Shown here: positions 16,753-24,843 of the stretch, piece by piece
Position numbering within the stretch: the stretch's first letter is position 1
Layout of the letters: each line of letters opens with the position of its first letter
Origin: Solobacterium sp.
Lineage (GTDB): Bacteria > Bacillota_I > Bacilli_A > Erysipelotrichales > Erysipelotrichaceae
Length of the DNA stretch: 33,881 bases
NCBI GenBank assembly: GCA_017539385.1
Contig: JAFYHC010000108.1
Span: 1-33,881 of the forward strand
Direction of reading: 5' to 3'
Notes under the pieces: model-generated
What the model was told of the DNA's origin: nothing
Seen by the model: the letters and a program-made list of their open reading frames with translations, nothing else
The model's database searches: none
Position numbers and translations under genes: made by a program

Positions 16753-17867
16753 GCTCCGGCTGGCGTGCATTGTACTATGTGCGTATTGCAAAGGCACTGC
16801 CCGGTCTGTTTGAACTGTGCGGAATGGTATGCCGTACAGCAGAAAAAGCATCCCGCATCCAGCAGGAATACGGGATCCCGGTATGTACCGATGCAAAAGA
16901 ACTGGCAGAGAAACGGCCGGAATTCGTTGTGGCGGCGGTGGATAAGGCGCATGTGCTGGACGTTGGCGTGGAATGGCTGCAGAAGGGTTTTGCGGTATTG
17001 GCTGAGACACCGGCTGCGGTGGATCGTGCTTCTTTGCGGCAAATGAAAGACATCGCCGCATCACAGAAGAAATTTGTAACAGCAGAGCAGTACCGCCTCT
17101 ATCCGGAGAATACTGCGAGGATCAAACTGGTGCAGAAGGGATTGATCGGAGCACCATCGTATCTCTATCTGTCCCTGGCGCATGAATATCATGCGGCTTC
17201 CCTGATGCGTGCATTTCTGGAAATTTCCCCGGAAATATCCTATACGGTACAGGCATATGCCGCTTCCTTTCCGACAGCAGAAACACTGAGCCGCTTTGAA
17301 CAGTATACGGACGGCAGGATCGCTGCTAAGACGCGTACCTGTGCAGTCATTGCCTTTGAAAATGGCCGGACATGTCTGTACGACTTCGACTCCGAGCAGT
17401 ATCGTTCCCCGATCCGCAGCAGTCACTGGAAGCTGCAGGGAACACGCGGAGAGATCTTCGATGATACGGCAGTATGGCTGGATGAACACAATCAGCCATG
17501 CTGCGAAAAGATCATTACACAGTCTTCTGTTGTTCATACCGGTGATGCCAATCCGAATTTCCGACAATATGAGACCATTGAGCAGATTACCTTTGCCGGT
17601 GAGATCCTGTATGAACACTCCAAAATCATTCATGGACTGTCACAGGATGATACAGCCATCGCACAGATGCTGGTGCAGATGGCATCCTATGCAAAAGGAA
17701 AAGGCGAAGCACCATATTCACTGCACGAATCCATTGCGGATGCGGAATTTGGCATAGTGCTGCGGGAAGCGGCAGAGACCGGCAAGCGCATGCATGCGGG
17801 AGAATTGCTGCAACAGCAACCATATAAAAAACAGCTGCGGAGTGCAGCTATTTTCAGTGGGCAATAG
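16722..17867 (+). CDS. Gfo/Idh/MocA family protein lacking the usual lysine
   Basis: A 381-residue paralogue of the upstream gene. It keeps the Rossmann start (IRFGIIGSGWRALYY) and the general fold, but the EKP motif reads AETPAAVD, so the lysine usual at the active site is absent. It might be a catalytically altered enzyme or a partner of its neighbour, with which it overlaps by 31 bp. The last codons overlap a hairpin (17833-17849) and the convergent peptidase gene by 14 bp. Confidence 0.85.
   Translation: MCSRIRFGIIGSGWRALYYVRIAKALPGLFELCGMVCRTAEKASRIQQEYGIPVCTDAKELAEKRPEFVVAAVDKAHVLDVGVEWLQKGFAVLAETPAAVDRASLRQMKDIAASQKKFVTAEQYRLYPENTARIKLVQKGLIGAPSYLYLSLAHEYHAASLMRAFLEISPEISYTVQAYAASFPTAETLSRFEQYTDGRIAAKTRTCAVIAFENGRTCLYDFDSEQYRSPIRSSHWKLQGTRGEIFDDTAVWLDEHNQPCCEKIITQSSVVHTGDANPNFRQYETIEQITFAGEILYEHSKIIHGLSQDDTAIAQMLVQMASYAKGKGEAPYSLHESIADAEFGIVLREAAETGKRMHAGELLQQQPYKKQLRSAAIFSGQ
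17833..17849. terminator. Bidirectional terminator inside the end of the oxidoreductase gene
   Basis: AGCTGC, a 5-nt loop and GCAGCT. On the minus strand it is followed by G and six T, a good terminator for the peptidase-thrH operon. On the plus strand the tail is ATTTT. It lies within the last codons of the plus-strand gene. Confidence 0.7.
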
Positions 17868-18828
17868 AATTGTAAGCAGGCAAGCCGCCGTCTTCTTCCG
17901 CATGGCGTACTGCAGAGGCAATGGCTTCTGCCATGGCGCGGGCTGCCAGTGTGCCGGCTGCGTTGAGATCTGCGGGGACTGCGGCTGTACTCATGGCATA
18001 GATGCTGTCGCCGTCAAATTGTGTATGAACGGGACGGATGGCGCGGGCAAAGCCGTCATGGGCCATGCCGGCGATCTTGGTGAGCTCCGTCTTATTAAAC
18101 TTGCCATTGGTAAGGATGGCGCCGATCGTGGTGTTCTGGTTGAACAGATCGACCGTGCCGCCGGCAATGCGGTACAGTGCTTCTTCGGCATCGATGAAGC
18201 ATTTTGTTTCCCGGTCATACATGCCGGCAAGCTTTTCATTGGTATCCGGATCATAGATGTCTCCGGCTGCGTTGACTGCCACTACAGCCGCAACCCAGAG
18301 ATCACCCAGACGATAGCCTTTAAAGCCAAGACCGGACTTCATGCAGTAGGGGGCGCCGAGCACCTTTCCGACAGTCGCGCCGCATCCGGCTCCGTAATTT
18401 CCTTCCCGGAATGGTTCCGGCTTTTCACAGGCCTGTGCACCATGTGTGCTGCTGATATGCTCTGTGCTGCTTTTGAAACTGAGATCAAACAGGCAGGATG
18501 CGCATACGATCGGCACAACACCAAACCCGGTCGGAAAACCGATATTCTGCCGCTGCAGATAGTCCATGACACCGGACGCCGCATCCAGTCCAAACGCACT
18601 GGAACCGGATAATACAACGGCATGCACAGCATCATTGGCGGCTAATGGATTTAATAAGCCGCTTTCCCGGGACGCCGGTGCGCCGCCGCGGATATCAATG
18701 CCGGTAACGGCACCCTTGCGGGCCAGGATCACCGTCAGTCCGCTGCCTATTTCCGGCTCGGAAAGACTGCACAGTTCAAAGCCTTCCAGTTCTTCCGGTG
18801 TGATCGGCTTTAATACATCCTCCAGCAT
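17854..18828 (-). CDS. P1 family (S58) aminopeptidase/amidohydrolase
   Basis: A 324-residue N-terminal-nucleophile hydrolase of the DmpA/NylC group. Segments include GSGLTVILARKGAVTGIDIRG near the start, VVLSGSSAFGLDAASGV, NYGAGCGATVGK, and the self-cleavage region NQNTTIGAILTN, where cleavage would fall before Thr233 to give a beta chain with N-terminal threonine. Family members hydrolyse peptides with N-terminal small or D residues, beta-peptides, or nylon oligomers; the substrate here is unknown. Its start overlaps the thrH stop (ATGA), so the two are co-transcribed. Confidence 0.9.
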   Translation of the reverse strand: MLEDVLKPITPEELEGFELCSLSEPEIGSGLTVILARKGAVTGIDIRGGAPASRESGLLNPLAANDAVHAVVLSGSSAFGLDAASGVMDYLQRQNIGFPTGFGVVPIVCASCLFDLSFKSSTEHISSTHGAQACEKPEPFREGNYGAGCGATVGKVLGAPYCMKSGLGFKGYRLGDLWVAAVVAVNAAGDIYDPDTNEKLAGMYDRETKCFIDAEEALYRIAGGTVDLFNQNTTIGAILTNGKFNKTELTKIAGMAHDGFARAIRPVHTQFDGDSIYAMSTAAVPADLNAAGTLAARAMAEAIASAVRHAEEDGGLPAYNSIAH

Positions 18829-19427
18829 CAGAGTGCACTCCTGATCGCCGCAAGAAGCTCATCATATGTTTCATATGCCGGTAATTCCGGATGTGCTGCC
18901 TTGATGGCGTCCGTAGAGCGGAACAGGAATCCTGCTTTGGACGCGAGGATCATATCCAGGTCATTGAAACTGTCGCCGGCAGCGATCGTTTCATAGCCGA
19001 TGGACTGCAGCGCCCTGACCGTCGTGAGCTTGGAATGTGCACAGCGCATCGTAAAGCCGGTGATCTCACCGCTGTCTGCTACTTCCAGCGTATTGCAGAA
19101 AAGTGTAGGCCAGCCCAGTTTCTTCATGAGCGGAGAAGCAAACTGCTCGAAGGTATCACTGAGTATGAGCACCTGTGTTTCACTGCGCAGTGTGTCCAGA
19201 AATTCCCTGGCACCGGGCAGCGGATCGATCGTCGCAATGACATCCTGGATCTCTTTAAGACCAAGACCATGTTCCTTTAAAATACCCAGACGCCAGCGCA
19301 TCAGCTTATCATAATCAGGTTCATCGCGTGTTGTGCGGGTCAGTTCGGGGATACCGCTAGCTTTGGCAAATGCGATCCAGATCTCCGGAACGACAACACC
19401 TTCCATATCCAGACAGACAATATTCAT
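18828..19427 (-). CDS. thrH: ThrH-type phosphoserine phosphatase / homoserine phosphotransferase
   Basis: A 199-residue HAD protein opening with CLDMEGVVVPEIWIAFA, almost the same as Pseudomonas ThrH, with the nucleophile Asp7 in DMEG. Other matches are TTRDEPDYDKLM, LGLKEIQDVIATIDPLPGA, VLILSDTFEQF and AAGDSFNDLDM. ThrH dephosphorylates phosphoserine and can pass the phosphate to homoserine. With serC-serA at 5666-7923 it would complete serine synthesis. A GGAGG site lies 6 nt upstream of ATG 19427. The promoter candidate is TTGCAT (19480-19475), 17 bp, TACTAT (19457-19452) on the minus strand. Confidence 0.92.
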   Translation of the reverse strand: MNIVCLDMEGVVVPEIWIAFAKASGIPELTRTTRDEPDYDKLMRWRLGILKEHGLGLKEIQDVIATIDPLPGAREFLDTLRSETQVLILSDTFEQFASPLMKKLGWPTLFCNTLEVADSGEITGFTMRCAHSKLTTVRALQSIGYETIAAGDSFNDLDMILASKAGFLFRSTDAIKAAHPELPAYETYDELLAAIRSAL

Positions 19428-19460
19428 GAAAGACCTCCGTTTTTTGCTTTCATAGTATTA

Positions 19461-19496
19461 TTCTGTCCATAGAAATGCAACGTTCTGTCCATGGAA
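19461..19496. promoter_or_regulatory. Pair of 14-bp direct repeats between thrH and the group-B hydrogenase
   Basis: TTCTGTCCATAGAA (19461-19474) and TTCTGTCCATGGAA (19483-19496) start 22 bp apart, two helical turns. The first lies within the 17-bp spacer of the thrH promoter, the second in the -35 zone of the hydrogenase promoter (extended -10 TGATAAAAT at 19511-19519). Each is a weak TTC-N8-GAA dyad. A regulator binding both could control both genes. Confidence 0.5.
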
Positions 19497-19542
19497 CTTT
19501 TCAACTGTTTTGATAAAATATATGAGAAGGAGACTATATATC

Positions 19543-21009
19543 ATGATCAGAAACGATGAAGGTGCTGTTGCTCTGAAGCACAGAGTAGTAGAAGGCATTG
19601 CCCGCATGGCCTGGAATGATGAGCTGAATGAGCAGAATAAAGAAGCTCTGGCGTATGAAATTTCACCGGGTCCGCATGCGACATGGCGGTGCTGTGTTTA
19701 CAAAGAAAGAGAGATTCTGCGCTGGCGTATGCGTCTTGCCTGCAATGAACCGGCTTCTGTGACAAAACCATCCAATAATATTATCCAAATCATTGAACCG
19801 GCATGTGAAGAATGCCCGCTTTCCACGTATACCGTAACGGATAACTGCCGTCTCTGCCTTGGCAAGGCATGTATGAATTCGTGCCGTTTCGGTGCAATTT
19901 CCATTGGTGATACCCGTGCAAAGATCGATCCGACGAAATGTAAAGAGTGCGGTATGTGTGCACAGGCATGTCCGTATGGTTCCATTGCCCATCTGATCCG
20001 TCCGTGTAAGAAACCATGTCCGGTCGATGCCATTTCGTATGATGAATACGGCATCTGCAAGATCGATGAAGAAAAGTGCATCCGCTGCGGCAAGTGCATT
20101 CACTCCTGCCCGTTTGGTGCCATTGACTCCAAGGTGGAAGTGGTTGATATCATTAAGGCGATCAAGTCCGGCAGACAGGTCTATGCAATGTGTGCACCGG
20201 CAATTGAAGGACAGTATGGCAAAGACATTACCATGGCTTCCATCCGTGCAGCACTGAAGAAGGCTGGCTTTACGGATATGATCGAAGTCGGTCTTGGCGG
20301 TGATATGACAGCAGCATATGAATCCGAAGAATGGTATGAAGCATATCAGGAAGGCCGTTCCATGACAACATCCTGCTGTCCGGCATTCATCAACCTGCTG
20401 AAGAAGCATTTCCCGGATATCTACCGTGACAATATGTCCTCTGTTGTTTCCCCGATGTGTGCAGTATCCCGTCTGCTCAAGGCACTGCATCCGGACTGCA
20501 TGACCGTCTTTATCGGACCGTGCATTGCGAAGAAGTCCGAAGCGGGTGAAATGAATATCGAAGGAAATGCCGACCATGTTCTGACATTCGGTGAGATGCG
20601 GATGATGCTGAAGGCAAAAGACATCACGCTGGAGCCGGTAACAGAACAGTATCAGGAAGCGTCCAAATTCGGTAAGGGATTTGCGGCAAGCGGCGGTGTT
20701 GCCAACGCAGTGCTGCGCTGCATGGATGAGCGCGGACAGGATACATCCGGCATTACACTGCGCAAGTGCGCCGGCGGAAAAGAATGCGTTGCTGCAATTC
20801 GTCTGCTGAAAGCCGGAAAACTGCCGGAAGAGTTCATCGAAGGCATGATGTGCGAAGGCGGCTGCGTCGGCGGACCGTCCAAGCATATCCAGGAGAATGT
20901 GGTCATGCGTACACGTGCACAGATGATGCAGAATGCTGATGACCGCAGCATCCTCGAAAACGTGAAGAACTATCCGATGGATAAGTTCTCCATGTTCCGC
21001 GAGAAATAA
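19543..21009 (+). CDS. Monomeric [FeFe] hydrogenase, group B type
   Basis: A 488-residue [FeFe] hydrogenase. A cysteine-rich N-terminal region (CEECPLSTYTV, CRLCLGKACMNSC) leads into ferredoxin motifs (CKECGMCAQACPYG, CIRCGKCIHSCPFG). The H-cluster signatures are variant: TSCCPAF for L1, GPCIAKK for L2 and MMCEGGCVGGP for L3, which is the group-B pattern rather than the classic MPCxxKK/GGGGQP. Its physiological role is not settled. Start 19543 is preferred because AAGGAG (19527-19532) precedes it; the in-frame extension to 19510 lies in the promoter. It has its own terminator. Confidence 0.92.
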   Translation: MIRNDEGAVALKHRVVEGIARMAWNDELNEQNKEALAYEISPGPHATWRCCVYKEREILRWRMRLACNEPASVTKPSNNIIQIIEPACEECPLSTYTVTDNCRLCLGKACMNSCRFGAISIGDTRAKIDPTKCKECGMCAQACPYGSIAHLIRPCKKPCPVDAISYDEYGICKIDEEKCIRCGKCIHSCPFGAIDSKVEVVDIIKAIKSGRQVYAMCAPAIEGQYGKDITMASIRAALKKAGFTDMIEVGLGGDMTAAYESEEWYEAYQEGRSMTTSCCPAFINLLKKHFPDIYRDNMSSVVSPMCAVSRLLKALHPDCMTVFIGPCIAKKSEAGEMNIEGNADHVLTFGEMRMMLKAKDITLEPVTEQYQEASKFGKGFAASGGVANAVLRCMDERGQDTSGITLRKCAGGKECVAAIRLLKAGKLPEEFIEGMMCEGGCVGGPSKHIQENVVMRTRAQMMQNADDRSILENVKNYPMDKFSMFREK

Positions 21010-21025
21010 TACAGCATACGAAATA

Positions 21026-21059
21026 GACCATGAGTCATGGAAGGCTCATGGTCTTTTTT
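21026..21059 (+). terminator. Terminator after the group-B hydrogenase
   Basis: GACCATGAG pairs with CTCATGGTC over a 10-nt loop and is followed by six T. The convergent clpP gene ends 6 bp further on. Confidence 0.9.
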
Positions 21060-21064
21060 GCGTG

Positions 21065-21649
21065 TTATTTCAGAAGCTCGTGGAACGGGATGATGCCGTC
21101 GACCAGTCCGAATTCCACGCTTTCTTCCGCGGAGAAATAATGGTCGTAGGACGTGGCTGTTTCGATCTCTTCCACGCTTTTACCGGTATGCTTCGAGAGC
21201 AGCTCATTGATCATTCTGCGCGTCTCGATCAGGCTGTCGGACATCGAACGGATCGAAGAGCAGCTACCGCCGACACCATTGGAGATCAATGGTTCATGCA
21301 GCATCGTTTTGCTGTGGGGAAGGATATACCTTCCGCCGGTTCCGGAAGCTAACAGGACCGCTCCCATGCTGTAGGCCCGTCCTGTACAGACGGTACGGAT
21401 GGGGGCTTTGCTGGACTGGATGACATCGTATATGAGCATGCCGGCATCGATCTCTCCGCCCGGGGAGTGGATCAGCACGGTGATGGGAAGTGTATCATCT
21501 TCTTTGTTCAGATAGAGTACCTGTTCCACAAAATCACAGGCCATATCACCGTTGACCTCTCCCTTGAGGTAGATGATCCGGCTGGTGAAGTTGCGTGTTT
21601 CGATCGGTACGAGTGAGGTGCCGCTGCTGCTTTTTACTTCTACATGCAT
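21065..21649 (-). CDS. clpP: ClpP-type serine peptidase
   Basis: A 194-residue ClpP-fold peptidase. The nucleophile Ser94 is in GRAYSMGAVLL (usually GQAASMGA), His118 in MLHEPL, and the aspartate region in YDHYFSAEES. The oxyanion glycines are in IHSPGGEIDAG. The serine-to-histidine spacing is one residue shorter than in E. coli ClpP and the active-site wording differs, so this may be a second ClpP paralogue or a ClpP-like peptidase rather than the main Clp subunit. ATG 21649 is preferred over a longer frame because GGAGG (21664-21660) lies 10 nt upstream. TATACT at 21680-21675 is a likely -10 box. No Clp ATPase is adjacent. Confidence 0.85.
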   Translation of the reverse strand: MHVEVKSSSGTSLVPIETRNFTSRIIYLKGEVNGDMACDFVEQVLYLNKEDDTLPITVLIHSPGGEIDAGMLIYDVIQSSKAPIRTVCTGRAYSMGAVLLASGTGGRYILPHSKTMLHEPLISNGVGGSCSSIRSMSDSLIETRRMINELLSKHTGKSVEEIETATSYDHYFSAEESVEFGLVDGIIPFHELLK

Positions 21650-21729
21650 AGTTGAAATTCCTCCCTGTATGCTCAGTATAACGGGAGTCATGCAAATGGA
21701 TGGACAGGGGGGATATGGGAAGAAGAAAA

Positions 21730-21746
21730 GAGGGATGTGATCCCTC
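21730..21746 (-). terminator. Terminator after the MATE transporter gene
   Basis: GAGGGA, a 5-nt loop and TCCCTC, followed on the minus strand by TTTTCTTCTT. It separates the ROK-MATE operon from clpP. Confidence 0.75.
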
Positions 21747-21753
21747 CTGCGAG

Positions 21754-23115
21754 TCAGGCATTCTTTAATTCCGCTTTTGTCTTGCGGATATATGGATTGG
21801 TGTGGAATGCATACAGCAATTGTGCGGTCATTGCCACCCAGATGAGTGGTTCGCACCATACCACTGCATCGTACTGGAATTTTGGAATGAATACGGCAAC
21901 GAACAGGATCTTGCCGATCAGTTCGATCACACTGGAAATCATCGGGATCAGCTTGGAACCAAGTCCCTGCAGAGCAAAGCGGGTCTGGATCAGCACACCG
22001 AGAACGGCATAGAACGGACCGACGATATACAGCATTTTCGAACCGTTGCCGATGATGACGGGATTGGTGGAACCGCTGATCATTCGGACAAGAGACGGTG
22101 CCGCAACAAACAGGAACGCCGATACGATCGCTGCCAGTACAAAGTCATAAATATATGCATCTTTCATGGCTGTTAAAATGCGGTCTCCCTGGTTGGCTCC
22201 CTTGTTCTGGGAGATGAATGTACTGATGGCAACGCTCATGGAAATGAACGGAAGGTTGCAGATGGCATAGATCTTGCGGGCAGCGACGTGACCGGCAATG
22301 ATCTCCGTACCAAGGGAGTTGATGCCGGACTGCAGGATGATCGAACCGACTGATACGATCGATCCCATCAGTGCCATGGCAAAGCCCTGACCGGCAATAT
22401 CACTGAGCAGGCTGCGTTCGATCTTAAAGTGCTGTGCTTCCGGAATCAGGATCGGCACCCGCCGCAGTATATACAGAATGCATAAGACAGCGGAGACACC
22501 CTGGGCAATGACAGTCGCTACAGCTGCACCGATCACACCCATATGGAAGGCTGTGATCAGAAGGATATCCAGGATAATATTCAGAAGGGAAGAGATGATC
22601 AGGAAGACTAACGGCATGACGGAGTTGCCAATTGCCCTTAACATTGCAGAACAGAGATTATACGTGAACATGACGATCAGTCCCAGACCGATCACTTTGA
22701 TATATGCATAGGATTCATCAATGATATCAGCCGGTGTATTGATCAATTCCAGCAGCGGCCGCAGTCCGACAACTGCCAGAACAGTCAGTACCGCACACGT
22801 CACAAGACCGATCATGATCGATCCGGCAACCGAGCGCTTCATCGTATCTTCATCCTGTGAGCCGAAGCTTCTTCCGCAGACGATCGCAAATCCATTGCCA
22901 AGGCTCATGCAGAACTGCACCAGCATCTCAAAGACAGCTGCGCAGGCACCGATGGCGGCCAGGGATGTTTCACCCAGATAGTTTCCGACGATCGCTGTAT
23001 CGACCGCATTATAGAGCTGCTGGAATATGTTGGAGATCACGATCGGAATCATGAAGATGATCAGTGATTTCATGATCGGACCGTGGAGAAGGTCTACCTG
23101 TGTTTTCTGTTTCAT
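21754..23115 (-). CDS. MATE family multidrug/sodium efflux transporter
   Basis: A 453-residue integral membrane protein with about twelve hydrophobic helices. The opening LLHGPIMKSLIIFMIPIVIS, then NIFQQLYNAVDTAIVGNYLG, is typical of DinF/NorM-like MATE exporters, which use a cation gradient to expel drugs or metabolites. It follows the ROK regulator by 7 bp, with its AAAGGA ribosome site lying in the last codons of that gene, so the two form one operon and the regulator probably controls it. The substrate is unknown. Confidence 0.93.
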   Translation of the reverse strand: MKQKTQVDLLHGPIMKSLIIFMIPIVISNIFQQLYNAVDTAIVGNYLGETSLAAIGACAAVFEMLVQFCMSLGNGFAIVCGRSFGSQDEDTMKRSVAGSIMIGLVTCAVLTVLAVVGLRPLLELINTPADIIDESYAYIKVIGLGLIVMFTYNLCSAMLRAIGNSVMPLVFLIISSLLNIILDILLITAFHMGVIGAAVATVIAQGVSAVLCILYILRRVPILIPEAQHFKIERSLLSDIAGQGFAMALMGSIVSVGSIILQSGINSLGTEIIAGHVAARKIYAICNLPFISMSVAISTFISQNKGANQGDRILTAMKDAYIYDFVLAAIVSAFLFVAAPSLVRMISGSTNPVIIGNGSKMLYIVGPFYAVLGVLIQTRFALQGLGSKLIPMISSVIELIGKILFVAVFIPKFQYDAVVWCEPLIWVAMTAQLLYAFHTNPYIRKTKAELKNA

Positions 23116-23122
23116 ATGCGTA

Positions 23123-24070
23123 TTATCCTTTCAATGTATGTATGATCGTATCAACGGCAATGGAGTGAATACCCTGTATCACAAGGCGCTGCAGGTCCTC
23201 TGCAGCGATGATCCGCGGCTTATGTGCATTGGGCATCGGCAGCGGAAACACTGCCTCTGACGGCGTTACAGCGCGGCTGTACCAGCCAATCACTTCCGGA
23301 TCCAGCACCGATGTGATGCTCTGGATCTGCAGCCGCAGCAGTTCTTTAGCAGTGCACTTTGATGCATCGTCCATGAACGGCAGCCAGCGCAGCTCTCCCG
23401 CAGAGTGCGTGAAGCCGTTGTACAGCCGTCCGCCAATGATGATGCCGCAGCCAAAGCGCATGGCAGAAGGCTGATAGACAAAGGCAAGATGCGAAGCATC
23501 CGGAACATCCTGCAGGAAACCAATGGCTGCTGTATTTACATCATTTTCCAGGATGCAGGGCAGATTCCACCGGGACCGTACCCATGTGCCGATATCATTT
23601 TCATACCGTCCTGGATTGGATGCGATTCCATCGGCACACATGCCGGGACTGGCTGTGATCACGATCTGTATATTGCAGCAATTCTGCAGAAACTGCGAGA
23701 GAGCAGCACAGAAGGGCTCTTCCGCATACGTGTCTGACTCTGTTTCCATGCTCTGGCATACTCTTCCGTAAAGGTCCATTTCCATCATACGGAACGTAAA
23801 AGAGTCTTCTTTCTGCGTCACAAAGATACCGCATATATGCATATGGTCCGCATTCAGAGAATAGAGATGGGTTTTGCGCCCGACCCCGCTTCCGGTCTTT
23901 CTGGAACAGATCTCACCGCTGTCGATCATTTCATTCAAAGCAGTCACGATCAGTCCGTGCGACAGACCGGTCTTTTCTTTTAACTTTGCCAGCGTTGTTT
24001 CTTTGTCTGCATACAGGATCTCACGAATCACACTCCTGTTCTCACTGCGCAGGTCTTCTGTTTTTGCCAT
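23123..24070 (-). CDS. ROK family transcriptional regulator
   Basis: A 315-residue protein: N-terminal winged helix (about 1-75; ETTLAKLKEKTGLSHGLIVT, then GVGRKTHLYSL) followed by a ROK/actin-like domain with ITASPGMCADGI, LENDVNTAAIGF and GCGIIIGGRLYNGFTHSAGEL. The zinc-binding cysteine cluster common in ROK sugar kinases is not evident, so a sensor role without kinase activity is likely. It has no ribosome site, and its -10 box (TAGAAT, 24082-24077) ends 7 nt before the ATG, suggesting a leaderless mRNA. It is followed directly by the MATE transporter. Confidence 0.88.
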   Translation of the reverse strand: MAKTEDLRSENRSVIREILYADKETTLAKLKEKTGLSHGLIVTALNEMIDSGEICSRKTGSGVGRKTHLYSLNADHMHICGIFVTQKEDSFTFRMMEMDLYGRVCQSMETESDTYAEEPFCAALSQFLQNCCNIQIVITASPGMCADGIASNPGRYENDIGTWVRSRWNLPCILENDVNTAAIGFLQDVPDASHLAFVYQPSAMRFGCGIIIGGRLYNGFTHSAGELRWLPFMDDASKCTAKELLRLQIQSITSVLDPEVIGWYSRAVTPSEAVFPLPMPNAHKPRIIAAEDLQRLVIQGIHSIAVDTIIHTLKG

Positions 24071-24076
24071 GTGATT

Positions 24077-24175
24077 ATTCTACCAGTGTGCATGCATGGC
24101 GGTCAATAAAAAAGTCACGACGTGACAAAATAACACAAAATAGTATATGACAGCAGCCGGTATCTCCGTTATACT
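24077..24175. promoter_or_regulatory. Divergent promoters flanking a perfect palindrome
   Basis: Minus strand: TTGACC (24106-24101), 18 bp, TAGAAT (24082-24077) for the ROK gene. Plus strand: ATGACA (24147-24152), 17 bp, TATACT (24170-24175) for the PAS gene. Between them GTCACG-A-CGTGAC (24114-24126) is a perfect 13-bp palindrome just upstream of the ROK -35 box, a likely operator for the ROK regulator itself. Confidence 0.6.
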
Positions 24176-24205
24176 GCAGAAAGAAGCAATACCAGGAGGA
24201 GTATC

Positions 24206-24589
24206 ATGGATATTACAAAAGAGATTCTGCAGGGCATTCTCGATGCCTACCCATATGAAGTTGTATTTGTGGACCGCACCCATACTGTACGGTGGATGAA
24301 CCGCACAGCACAGAAACGCTATGGCCAGCGTGTCATCATCGGCAGCAGCCTGTTTAACTGCCACAATGAAAGCACAAAGCCCAAGATCGAAGAATTCCTG
24401 CGCCGTGCCGATGCCGGGGAAGAGGAAATGTTTGAAACCTATAACCGCAAGACAGGAGAAAGGGAATTCTTTGTTCCTGTACGCAATCAAGAAGGAATGG
24501 TTATCGGTTATTTCGAACGCCATGAAGTACCATGGTCTGCGGAAGAAGCAGCGGAACCGGTTGGAGAATACTGGAAACGCCGTCTGTAA
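24206..24589 (+). CDS. Single PAS-domain protein
   Basis: A 127-residue protein that is little more than one PAS domain: ILDAYPYEVVFVDRTHTVRW, then GSSLFNCHNESTKPKIEEFL, and REFFVPVRNQEGMVIGYFER. It resembles the C-terminal PAS domain of DUF438-type proteins, including the CH motif. No output domain is present, so it may be a small sensor or adaptor. AGGAGGA (24194-24200) precedes the start. It is divergent from the ROK gene and may share its operator. Confidence 0.8.
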   Translation: MDITKEILQGILDAYPYEVVFVDRTHTVRWMNRTAQKRYGQRVIIGSSLFNCHNESTKPKIEEFLRRADAGEEEMFETYNRKTGEREFFVPVRNQEGMVIGYFERHEVPWSAEEAAEPVGEYWKRRL

Positions 24590-24605
24590 AAAGAAGACGA
24601 TGGCT

Positions 24606-24641
24606 GGGCAGGGAGACTTCCTCCGGGAACACTCTCTGCCC
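24606..24641 (+). terminator. Long imperfect hairpin after the PAS gene
   Basis: GGGCAGGGAG pairs with CTCTCTGCCC (one G-U) and encloses a nested TTCC/GGAA stem with a TCCG loop. The tail is T-rich but interrupted (GATTTATTGTTT), so it is a plausible though imperfect terminator. Confidence 0.6.
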
Positions 24642-24680
24642 GATTTATTGTTTCGATTAATCTGTGATGTCTGGTTATTT

Positions 24681-24728
24681 TTGAGGATATTTGGCACGTT
24701 TTTAATGCTTTTTGCCAAATATCCCGAA
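24681..24728. repeat. Strong inverted repeat, 12-bp perfect core
   Basis: GGATATTTGGCA (24685-24696) and its exact complement (24713-24724) flank 16 bases; the match extends outward with one internal two-base difference to TTTT/AAAA. No terminator T-run or start codon is in phase with it. It could be an operator, an RNA hairpin, or the end of a degraded mobile element. Confidence 0.5.
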
Positions 24729-24743
24729 AAATGTTCGTTTGTC

Positions 24744-24843
24744 ACAGGTGGTATTGCATTTTTTTTTTTTTTTGCTTACTAATATAAGTATAGAATATCG
24801 GTAGTTATTACAATTTGTTCACTTTTCTGCTGACAGGTGGTAT
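24744..24843. repeat. Short direct repeats around a 15-T tract
   Basis: ACAGGTGGTAT occurs at 24744-24754 and 24833-24843, each followed within a few bases by GCATTT. A run of 15 T lies at 24759-24773. No gene is evident between 24590 and 24963 apart from a possible zinc-ribbon remnant on the minus strand (see findings). Confidence 0.45.

Noticed and set aside
24759..24773. 15-T tract as a terminator tail
   Set aside because: No GC-rich stem lies immediately before it; the inverted repeat ends 35 bp upstream.
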